A stretch of 60,650 bases of DNA from positions 1-60,650 of the forward strand of contig CAMJUL010000011.1 of NCBI GenBank assembly GCA_946408995.1, in the 5' to 3' direction. The DNA comes from an uncultured Clostridia bacterium (GTDB taxonomy: Bacteria > Bacillota > Clostridia > Christensenellales > Aristaeellaceae). Shown here one piece after another: positions 1 to 6,904 of the stretch (position 1 is its first letter; every line of letters begins with the position of its first letter). The translations under genes and the position numbers were made by a program. The notes under the pieces are model-generated. The model did no database searches and was not told the DNA's origin. It was given only the letters and a program-made list of their open reading frames with translations.

Positions 1-377
1 GTCAGGGTCTGCAGTTCCTTGGGCGTCGCGGTGGGCTCGGGCGTCGCGGTCGCGGGAGCGGGGGTCAGAGTCTGCAGTTCCTTGGGCTCCTCGGTGGGCT
101 TGGGCGTCGCGGTGGGCTCTTCGGTCAGCGTGGGGATGGGGCACTCAACGGCAAAGGTGCCGTCGCAAAGCAGGCAGAGACGCTCTCCGTTATATGTAAC
201 GCGCTTCATGCCTTCTTCCTTGGTGACGATGTACTGATCTTCGCCAACCAGGAAATAGGCACAGGCACCGTCTTCCGGAACGTAGGATTTGACGGGATAA
301 TCGCTGTCAGAGATTGCCAAGGTAGTGCCCAAAGCAAGCATGATCGCCAAACCCAGGGCCAGCAGACGCTTTTTCAT
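1..377 (-). CDS. Secreted protein with Pro/Thr repeat tail, 3' part beyond the window edge
   Basis: The reading frame starts at an ATG at 377 behind a strong AGGAGGAG-type site (about 384-391 on the minus strand) and runs off the left edge with no stop, so only about 125 residues are visible. Residues 1-21 are a typical signal peptide (MKKRLLALGLAIMLALGTTLA). A small domain with two nearby cysteines (LCLLCDG) follows, and then a tail of TATPKPTEEP-type repeats. A 24-nt DNA unit encoding PKELQTLT recurs at 1-24 and 64-87, so the repeat probably continues outside the window. The protein is likely exported and displayed on the surface. The family was not recognised, and its domain is not the one shared by the three large proteins at 4818, 6905 and 27758. 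Confidence 0.8.
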   Translation of the reverse strand, partial: MKKRLLALGLAIMLALGTTLAISDSDYPVKSYVPEDGACAYFLVGEDQYIVTKEEGMKRVTYNGERLCLLCDGTFAVECPIPTLTEEPTATPKPTEEPKELQTLTPAPATATPEPTATPKELQTL

Positions 378-450
378 TTTCTTCTCCTCCTTGTTTACAC
401 CAGTAAAAAATACTGATGAAATTGCCAACGTTTTTCTCATTTGCTTATCT

Positions 451-478
451 ATTATACACCTCTGCGGCAGAAGTGCAA
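451..478 (-). promoter_or_regulatory. Sigma-A promoter of the secreted protein at 1-377
   Basis: On the minus strand, TTGCAC (478-473) is followed after 16 bp by a perfect TATAAT (456-451). TTTGCA with a 17-bp spacer is an equally possible -35. The leader to the ATG is about 70 nt and AT-rich. Confidence 0.7.
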
Positions 479-607
479 ATTACAAAAATATCATAAATAT
501 CGACAATAATATTATGGAAACTTAACAAAATTGAAACATATTTCCGTCGGAAACCTCCCAAAAAGCCCGGGAGAGGCCGGGAACCGGGCGTTTTGCGGGG
601 GAGAAGA

Positions 608-667
608 TTGTGCGCGGAAGGGTGAGTGTGCTATACTGAAAACAAAACGGAACCGTCCGCCGGACGG
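608..667 (+). promoter_or_regulatory. Promoter and 5' hairpin of the rhamnose mutarotase gene
   Basis: TTGTGC (608-613), an 18-bp spacer and TATACT (632-637) form a sigma-A promoter. A short stem-loop follows directly (CCGTCC 653-658, loop GCC, GGACGG 662-667), and then the ribosome site and the ATG at 686. The same order of promoter, GC hairpin, ribosome site and start recurs at many genes in this window. Confidence 0.7.
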
Positions 668-685
668 GGAAAGGATGGAGAGAAG

Positions 686-1003
686 ATGGAAAGATACGCG
701 TGGGTTGGCAGCGTCCGGGAGGGGGCCATGGAGGAATACAAACGCAGACACGCGGCCCTTTGGCCGGAGATGAAGGCGGCCCTGAAAGAGGCCGGCATCT
801 GCAATTACACCATTTTTGCCTGCGGGAACCGGCTCTTTGGCTATTACGAGTGCGAAAAGGGGGCGGAGTACGCCGTCCGTTTCCAGAACAGCAGCCCCGT
901 GGTCCAGCGGTGGGAGGAGCACATGAAGGACATCCTGGCCTTCGAGGACGTGGGCGAGGGCGAGGCCCAGCCGAAGCTGGAGGAAGTCTTCCGCCTGGAT
1001 TGA
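686..1003 (+). CDS. rhaM: L-rhamnose mutarotase family protein
   Basis: The 105-residue product matches the size and motifs of L-rhamnose mutarotase: an early RYAWVG strand, the R-RHAALWPEM segment with its conserved histidine, a central YTIF-----LFGYYE strand, and a C-terminal WEEHMKDIL helix. The enzyme interconverts the alpha and beta anomers of L-rhamnose to feed the isomerase in the cytoplasm. An in-frame codon exists upstream, but the ATG at 686 was chosen because GGATGGAG lies just before it and the length then fits the family. The gene is monocistronic, with its own promoter and a terminator at 1023. No other rhamnose gene is next to it, so related sugars (fucose-like) remain possible substrates. 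Confidence 0.87.
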   Translation: MERYAWVGSVREGAMEEYKRRHAALWPEMKAALKEAGICNYTIFACGNRLFGYYECEKGAEYAVRFQNSSPVVQRWEEHMKDILAFEDVGEGEAQPKLEEVFRLD

Positions 1004-1022
1004 TTCGGAACGGACCAAAACG

Positions 1023-1051
1023 GACTGTCCTGCGCGGGACAGTCTGTTTTT
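1023..1051 (+). terminator. Intrinsic terminator of rhaM
   Basis: GACTGTCC (1023-1030) pairs with GGACAGTC (1037-1044) around a 6-nt loop, and TGTTTTT follows. It lies 20 nt after the mutarotase stop codon. Confidence 0.85.
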
Positions 1052-1100
1052 GAATCCGAAGTTTCCCTGCTCCCTCTGAACGGTTCACCCCCCACACTGC

Positions 1101-2696
1101 TCAAACCACCCGCAGGGCGCGGCCGGAGGTCTTCAGGGCTTCCCGGTCCAATTTGTCCCCGTCCAGGACGGGAACGCCGTTGATAAACACCTTGCGGATG
1201 CCGAAAGCCTTTTCCCGGTCGGGAACGGCGGCCTTGAGCTTCTGTTCGTCAAAGACCGTCAGGTCCGCGAAGAAGCCTTCCTTCAGGTAGCCCCGCTCCC
1301 TGAGCTGGAAACGGTCGGCGATGGCGCCGGTCATGCGGCGGACGCATTTGGGCATCGTGTCCCCCAGGCCCAGGAGGGAATCCCTCAGAAACTTGGGATA
1401 GCAGTCGTAGATGGCCGGGTTCTGCACGCCGTGGTCCTCCACCCAGGCGTCGGTGATGAACAGGCACCGGTCGTCCTTCTCAAATTCGTGGATGATCTCC
1501 GGCGTGGTGTAGGGGCCCATGTTCACCCGGCCGTTGAAGCCGCTCTTTTCGCACAGCATCAGATAGGCGTCCAGGTCGTTGAGGCCCTCCATGCGGGCCA
1601 CCTCGCTGACGGTTTTGCCTTCGTATTTTTCGTAACCGGGCCCGATATGGGCCACCTGGATATCCTGGAAGCCAAAGCCCAGAAGGCGGCTGGTGGCCTT
1701 GACCAGCACGGCCAGCCTGAGGCGGTTGACGGGTTTCCTGCGCTCCCTGGGCGTCAGGCCCTGGTACCAGGCCGGCAGGATCACCGTGATGACGGAGACC
1801 CCCAGGGTCTCGTTGTAGATGTCGAACATCACGTCCGCGCCGGAGGCGGCGATGTCCTCAAGGACGCGCAGCGCCTCCTTCTTGTACCGGAAGGAATTGC
1901 GGCCCACGAAGATGAAGTGGGAATACTGGAGCTTGAGGGCCGTGCCGGCGGCGATCTCCTTCAATTCGTCCAGGGCGCGCAGGATATGGGCCCGGCCCAC
2001 AAGGGGATAATCCATGGACACCTTGGACTCGGCCCGGGGATGGACGGTCAGGGGCCGGTCGTACTTGACGCAAAGGGCGGCCACCTTTTTAAGTTCCTCC
2101 AGGCCAGCGTACTTGCCGGGCAGGTACATCAGCCCCAGGGAAAGGCCCGCGGCCCCTTCCTGCAGGGACTTTTCCAGCAGGGAGAGCATTTTTGCCTCCT
2201 CCTCGGGGGTCAGGGGGCGGTTTTCATAGCCGGCCACCGCCGCCCTGGCGGTGCAGTGCCCGGCCAGCTCCGCCATGTTGCAGGGCATGCGATGGTCCAC
2301 GGCGTCAAACAGTGCCGAGACGGAGCCGTAACGGCCCGTGGTGCCGCTGAAGCTGAACAGGCCGGCGCCCACGTCGTCCACATGGGGACTGTCCGCGTCA
2401 AAGCCCACCTCGGATACGCCGCAGTTGCCGCAGACGAAGGTGGTGATCCCCTGGCGGATAAAGGGCTCAAAATAGGGGAGAGGATCCTTTTTGATCGCGA
2501 ACCAGTCGTTGTGGGAATGCCCGTCGATGAGCCCCGGGGCCACGGAAAGCCCGTTCAGGTCCAGGACGAGGTCGGCCTCCGTGTCGATTTGGGGGGCGAC
2601 ACGGGCGATGCGGTCCTCGTTGATCAGCAGGTCCCCCCGGAAGGGATCCCCGCCGGTGCCGTCGTAGAGCAGGCCGTTTTTCATAAGTATCTTCAT
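1101..2696 (-). CDS. N-acyl-D-amino-acid deacylase / D-aminoacylase-type amidohydrolase
   Basis: This 531-residue protein belongs to amidohydrolase family 3. It begins with the beta-sandwich strand ILMKNGLLYDGTGG, then carries the metal-binding H60-x-H62 motif in GLIDGHSHND. The CGNCG segment at 89-93 supplies the conserved cysteine ligand of D-aminoacylases, and further histidines sit in the TVHPR and LQYSHFIF strands. The C-terminal FADLTVFD strand closes the composite beta-domain. Such enzymes deacylate N-acyl-D-amino acids or related peptide-derived compounds in the cytoplasm. AGGAGG precedes the ATG at 2696. It lies downstream of the five-repeat secreted gene but is separated from it by a terminator-like hairpin. 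The exact substrate cannot be read from sequence. Confidence 0.85.
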   Translation of the reverse strand: MKILMKNGLLYDGTGGDPFRGDLLINEDRIARVAPQIDTEADLVLDLNGLSVAPGLIDGHSHNDWFAIKKDPLPYFEPFIRQGITTFVCGNCGVSEVGFDADSPHVDDVGAGLFSFSGTTGRYGSVSALFDAVDHRMPCNMAELAGHCTARAAVAGYENRPLTPEEEAKMLSLLEKSLQEGAAGLSLGLMYLPGKYAGLEELKKVAALCVKYDRPLTVHPRAESKVSMDYPLVGRAHILRALDELKEIAAGTALKLQYSHFIFVGRNSFRYKKEALRVLEDIAASGADVMFDIYNETLGVSVITVILPAWYQGLTPRERRKPVNRLRLAVLVKATSRLLGFGFQDIQVAHIGPGYEKYEGKTVSEVARMEGLNDLDAYLMLCEKSGFNGRVNMGPYTTPEIIHEFEKDDRCLFITDAWVEDHGVQNPAIYDCYPKFLRDSLLGLGDTMPKCVRRMTGAIADRFQLRERGYLKEGFFADLTVFDEQKLKAAVPDREKAFGIRKVFINGVPVLDGDKLDREALKTSGRALRVV

Positions 2697-2730
2697 CTTT
2701 GGTTTCCTCCTGTGGGCAGCGTTTCGTTAA

Positions 2731-2760
2731 AATAAAACGGGCCCGGGGGAAAGCCCCCGG
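2731..2760 (-). terminator. Terminator / leader hairpin between the five-repeat gene and the amidohydrolase
   Basis: On the minus strand, CCGGGGG (2760-2754) pairs with CCCCCGG (2749-2743), and then GCCCGTTTTATT follows. It ends the upstream repeat-protein transcript, but it also sits 35 nt before the amidohydrolase ribosome site, in the position of the leader hairpins seen at other genes. Confidence 0.65.
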
Positions 2761-2792
2761 AACCGTCCCGGCCGCCCCGCGGGGCGCCCTTG

Positions 2793-3614
2793 TCAGTAAT
2801 ACAGACCGTCCACCATGCGGCAGATCACGTACAGGACCTCCACCGAACGGTAAAGGGCGTTCACCTGCTGCTCCGCGGCAGTGGCGGCTTTTTCGTCCAC
2901 ACTGGTATACAGTTTGTAGATGTCGCTCAGGGACGCGTCCCAGACGCCCTGGGTGTCCAGGATCAGGGCGATGAGATAGAGCATTTCAAAGGTGGAGCAG
3001 GTGCCGTTGGCCGCCTGCTGGGACGTGGAGGATGCTTTGGAATCCAGGTAGGTGAAATCGTCCCAGAGCTCCGTAATATAGGAAGCATACTTGTTTCCGG
3101 ACTGACGGTCCAGGATGCTGGCGATGACATAGCAGATCTCAAAGGTGCGGTAGCTGCCGTATACCAGCTGCTGGCCGCTGTTCTGGGCGGAGGAATGGCC
3201 GTTGGCGTAATCCTCCCAGGTCTTGGCGATGACGGAGGCCCAGGAGCCGTCCGTGTCCAGGATGCTGGCGATGATGTAGCCGGTCTCATAGCCGCGGTAA
3301 ACGCCGTTGACGGCCTGCTCCTCGGTGGTCTGGGCGGCGGAATCCCCGGAGCTGTAAGCGTTCCAGACGCCGTCGAGGGTGCTGCCCCAGGCGCCGCTTT
3401 CATCCAGGAGCCTGGCCAGGATATAGGCGAGCTCGAAGGAACGGTAGGCGCCGTTCACCAGCTGCTGGCCGGTGGTGGAGGCGCTCTGGTTATAGCGCTT
3501 GTACAGGTTCCACTCGTTGCTGATCTGCGCGTCATAGGGGCCGGCAAGGCCCTGCGTCAGGCCGGTGCAGAGAAGGCAGAGTGCCAAAAAAAGGCAGGTT
3601 GCTTTTTTAAGCAT
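2793..3614 (-). CDS. Secreted protein made of five ~50-residue tandem repeats, function unknown
   Basis: The product has 273 residues. Residues 1-24 form a signal peptide (MLKKATCLFLALCLLCTGLT). The whole mature protein consists of five degenerate repeats of about 49-50 residues. Each starts with G-x-W/Y and contains a W/Y-x-x-Y motif, an S/A-x-x-x-x-Q-Q-x-V-N-G stretch, an aromatic Y-R-x-x-E, and a hydrophobic Y-I-I-A-x-I-L-D helix. The pattern suggests a short helical hairpin per repeat, hence an alpha-solenoid outside the cell. No cysteine pair, anchor or catalytic motif is seen. AAAAGGAGGG precedes the ATG at 3614, and the gene has its own promoter. I do not recognise the family. Confidence 0.85.
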   Translation of the reverse strand: MLKKATCLFLALCLLCTGLTQGLAGPYDAQISNEWNLYKRYNQSASTTGQQLVNGAYRSFELAYILARLLDESGAWGSTLDGVWNAYSSGDSAAQTTEEQAVNGVYRGYETGYIIASILDTDGSWASVIAKTWEDYANGHSSAQNSGQQLVYGSYRTFEICYVIASILDRQSGNKYASYITELWDDFTYLDSKASSTSQQAANGTCSTFEMLYLIALILDTQGVWDASLSDIYKLYTSVDEKAATAAEQQVNALYRSVEVLYVICRMVDGLYY

Positions 3615-3650
3615 GGGGAGACGCCCTCCTTTTGGATTGAATCTGAAGCC

Positions 3651-3679
3651 ATTATACCTGATTTTGTTGCGCGGGGCAA
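3651..3679 (-). promoter_or_regulatory. Promoter of the five-repeat secreted protein
   Basis: On the minus strand, TTGCCC (3679-3674), a 17-bp spacer and a perfect TATAAT (3656-3651) lie about 37 nt before the ATG. No clear terminator separates cysK from this promoter. Confidence 0.75.
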
Positions 3680-3708
3680 GGGCGGCGGGGAATTCTGTTT
3701 CCTTTCGG

Positions 3709-4638
<930 letters not shown>

Positions 4639-4685
4639 GAAATCCCTCCCGGTGCGTATGGATTTATCTATAAAGGATCAAGCGG

Positions 4686-4715
4686 ATTATAAACCGAACC
4701 GGAGGGAAGTGTCAA
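4686..4715 (-). promoter_or_regulatory. Consensus sigma-A promoter of cysK
   Basis: Both hexamers are perfect on the minus strand: TTGACA (4715-4710) and TATAAT (4691-4686), with an 18-bp spacer. The leader is only about 40 nt, with no room for a T-box or SAM riboswitch. Confidence 0.85.
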
Positions 4716-4763
4716 TGATGCCGCGTGACCGCGGCGGGAGGGGACGCCATCCGGAAAGGGATA

Positions 4764-4794
4764 AAAAGACGCTGCCGCCGGCATGGGCGGCAGC
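4764..4794 (-). terminator. Terminator of the first LRR/YD secreted protein
   Basis: On the minus strand, GCTGCCGCC (4794-4786) pairs with GGCGGCAGC (4779-4771), and GTCTTTTT follows. It lies about 25 nt after the stop codon at 4818. Confidence 0.85.
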
Positions 4795-4817
4795 GCCTTG
4801 GAAAAAGCGCGGGGCGA

Positions 4818-6497
4818 TCAGGGATTGAGCAGGATCGGCAGCGGGGTGGCCGTTCCGCCGGGCTGTCCGGCGTCCGCCGGCGCGTTATCCGGAACAGGCA
4901 GCCGGGCGGGGACCGGGTTGGGCGCGGGCGTTGCCACAAGCAGCGGAAGCGGGGTGGGGTCTGCGGGGCTCAAGTTGGACGCATCCGTGGTCCAAATGAG
5001 GGGCAGCTGGGTGGGGACGGCGGTGGGCACCGCAGTGGGCGCGGGCGTGGTCCAAATGAGGGGCAGCTGGGTGGGGCCAGGCGCGGCGTTGTCCTCCTCC
5101 TGCGCGGCGGGGGCCGCCATCAGGCGCATCCGGGTCTGGACATATTCGTATTCGTCTACCAAAACCTCCAGGACTTCTCCCTGATCATTGTAATTTGTGG
5201 TGGTTGCGGTGACCATGCCGGTTTCCTCGTTGTAGGAATAGGAGATCGAATAGATGGGGTGCGTTTGGTTTCCGTCGCTGTTCACATCCACGGAATACCG
5301 GGTCGTCTTCGACCTGCGTCCCTTTTCGTCGTAGGAATACTCGCTCTGATAATAGGCCGTTGCAACCGTGCCGTCCTCTTGGAAATCCCGCTTCGTCTGG
5401 AAGGAAGAAAGAATGTTCTCATCCTCGTTATACTGCACGTTGTACTCTGACGCGGAGGAGATGTTTCCGTTCAGATCGTACTCATCAAAATAATCCAGCA
5501 CTTTCTCTTTCGTACCGTCTTCCCGGTACCAGGTTTGGGTATCGCTGATAAAGGAAAGCCTGCCGTTCTCAAAGCTTTCCTCATAGACGGATTTATAAAT
5601 GGTTACACCGTTAAGCAGTTCCGATTCTATGCTGACTTCGCTGACGAGATTTCCGTTCTCGTCATATTCTGCGATATATTCACTCAGGGTCGAGTCGGAA
5701 GTGTATTCCAGGCGATGGATCAGTCTGCCCTCGCTGTCATATTCATAGACCGGTTCGGGTGTGGCAGTAGGCTCCGTGGTGGGCTCTTCCGTGGGCGCCG
5801 CGGTAGGTTCCGCAGTGGGTACGGCGGTGGGTTCCTCTGTGGGCACGGCCGTGGGCACCGCAGTGGGTACGGCGGTAGGTACGGCCGTGGGCCGCGCGGT
5901 GGGAGCGGCGGCAGGTACTTCGGTGGGCAGGACCGTCGGCGCGGCCGTGGGGGCAGGCGCAGGAACATCGGCGGGTTCAGCGTCCGGCTCCATCAGCGCT
6001 TCCACTTCTGCCTCGGTGGCGTCTTGCGTCCGGGTTTTAAAAGTCTGATCCGCCAACAGCTCCAGCACGTCGGTTTCAGCGATGATCGCGTCCAGGACGG
6101 CCCTGTCCCCTTCGCAGTCGACTTCGAGGATATGCTCGCAGCCCACAAACGCGTCATGGGCGATCACCTGGATGGTGGCAGGGAAGGAGACGCTTTCAAG
6201 CGCGGAACAGTCGTGGAACGCGTTCGCGCTGACGGCGGTGATCCCGTTCATCAGGATGATGCGCTTGATCTGTCCGCGGAAGCTGTCCCAGGGCGCGGGA
6301 TTGGACGCGTCAAAGAGGGGCAGGGCGCCTTGACCCCGCAGCACGAGCACCCCTTCCTCCGGGGCAAAGAAGAATTCGATTTCAGGCGCGTTTTTCAGCG
6401 GGGAAAAGGCCCCTTCCCCGGCGGCGATCCCTGCGGGGACCACGGACAGCAGCAGAAGAAAAGCCAGGAACAGGGCTGCAAGCTTTCTGATTTTCAT
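4818..6497 (-). CDS. Secreted LRR / Pro-Thr / YD-repeat surface protein, paralogue 1
   Basis: The 559-residue product starts at the ATG at 6497, because the signal peptide (residues 1-26, MKIRKLAALFLAFLLLLSVV) begins there. Residues about 35-165 resemble a BspA-type leucine-rich repeat module (IKRIILMNGITAVSANAFHD, then SVSFPATIQVIAHDAFVGC). A Pro/Thr stalk of APTAVPT repeats spans about 175-245. Roughly seven Y-D-x-x-G-type repeats follow (EYDENGN, EYDLNGN, YDEKGR). The tail from about 475 is Pro-rich and contains two exact PTQLPLIWTT motifs, ending TPLPILLNP. The layout suggests an exported, cell-associated adhesin, but no LPXTG or SLH anchor is visible. Paralogues are at 6905 and 27758. 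The partner or ligand is unknown. Confidence 0.85.
   Translation of the reverse strand: MKIRKLAALFLAFLLLLSVVPAGIAAGEGAFSPLKNAPEIEFFFAPEEGVLVLRGQGALPLFDASNPAPWDSFRGQIKRIILMNGITAVSANAFHDCSALESVSFPATIQVIAHDAFVGCEHILEVDCEGDRAVLDAIIAETDVLELLADQTFKTRTQDATEAEVEALMEPDAEPADVPAPAPTAAPTVLPTEVPAAAPTARPTAVPTAVPTAVPTAVPTEEPTAVPTAEPTAAPTEEPTTEPTATPEPVYEYDSEGRLIHRLEYTSDSTLSEYIAEYDENGNLVSEVSIESELLNGVTIYKSVYEESFENGRLSFISDTQTWYREDGTKEKVLDYFDEYDLNGNISSASEYNVQYNEDENILSSFQTKRDFQEDGTVATAYYQSEYSYDEKGRRSKTTRYSVDVNSDGNQTHPIYSISYSYNEETGMVTATTTNYNDQGEVLEVLVDEYEYVQTRMRLMAAPAAQEEDNAAPGPTQLPLIWTTPAPTAVPTAVPTQLPLIWTTDASNLSPADPTPLPLLVATPAPNPVPARLPVPDNAPADAGQPGGTATPLPILLNP
4986..5076. repeat. Two exact 31-nt direct repeats encoding the PTQLPLIWTT tail motif
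   Basis: Bases 4986-5016 recur identically at 5046-5076, a 60-nt period. On the coding (minus) strand they encode PTQLPLIWTT. The exactness of the copies points to recent duplication inside the gene. Confidence 0.9.
5755..5965. repeat. Pro/Thr-coding minisatellite in paralogue 1
   Basis: The + strand reads as tandem variants of GTGGGCNCNGCGGTAGGT. On the minus strand these encode repeated (A/E)PTAVPT units that form the stalk of the secreted protein. Confidence 0.85.
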
Positions 6498-6583
6498 AGA
6501 AGGGACCCCTTTCTTTGTGTAAAAGGCGATACGGGCCTGAACCGAAGGCACGTAAAGCGCGGGACAAAGGAGAATTTTACGCT

Positions 6584-6612
6584 ATTATAGTTCAAAAAAA
6601 AGAAAAAGACAA
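6584..6612 (-). promoter_or_regulatory. Promoter of LRR/YD paralogue 1
   Basis: On the minus strand, TTGTCT (6612-6607), a 17-bp spacer and a perfect TATAAT (6589-6584) are seen. The spacer is T-rich. The leader is about 80 nt long. Confidence 0.8.
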
Positions 6613-6845
6613 ATGTTTTTTATCTGAATCCCGATGGAAAGAGGGTCGGAGGCGCGTTTTTTTGTATCCCCCAAATCGGACAGTGGGTCCTGCAGCAGCG
6701 GTTTACGGGCAGGGCTGAAAGGAATGCCGGAAAACAAGGCAAAAGCAGACCGGGAGCCGCATCCGGACCCGATCCTGCAAAGGCGCCTGTGAAAGCCGCC
6801 TCCAAGATCGCTGCGACGGCAGTTCCACCCGGCGCAAAGGGGACC

Positions 6846-6882
6846 CAAAAGGGCGCCGCCGCAGGTTTTTAGCGGCGGCGCC
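6846..6882 (-). terminator. Terminator of LRR/YD paralogue 2
   Basis: An 11-bp perfect stem (GGCGCCGCCGC on the minus strand, 6882-6872, with its partner at 6862-6852) encloses a 9-nt loop and is followed by CCTTTTGG. The T-run is short, but the stem is very strong. Confidence 0.75.
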
Positions 6883-6904
6883 AAAGAGGATCTGCTTAAT
6901 GGGA

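Larger units (their letters stand above)
378..685. other. Divergent intergenic region
   Basis: No gene is seen here. The left half (about 420-540) is clearly AT-rich and holds the leader and promoter of the minus-strand secreted protein. The right half holds the promoter and hairpin leader of the mutarotase gene. The stretch between the two promoters shows no further structure. Confidence 0.7.
6498..6904. other. Intergenic region between two tandem paralogues
   Basis: The region holds the leader and promoter of paralogue 1 (6498-6612) and the terminator of paralogue 2 (6846-6882). The stretch 6613-6845 has no open frame with a credible start site and no recognisable RNA. Confidence 0.7.

Noticed and set aside
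2772-2788. CGCCCCGCGGGGCG palindrome after the five-repeat gene as an operator
   Set aside because: It sits just past the stop codon beside a terminator, and GC-only palindromes are frequent in this sequence.
4639-4715. Riboswitch or T-box upstream of cysK
   Set aside because: The leader after the -10 box is only about 47 nt and has no stem or anti-terminator structure.
5755-5965. Possible CRISPR-like or satellite array
   Set aside because: The units are short, have no spacers of constant length, and encode in-frame Pro/Thr repeats of a secreted protein.
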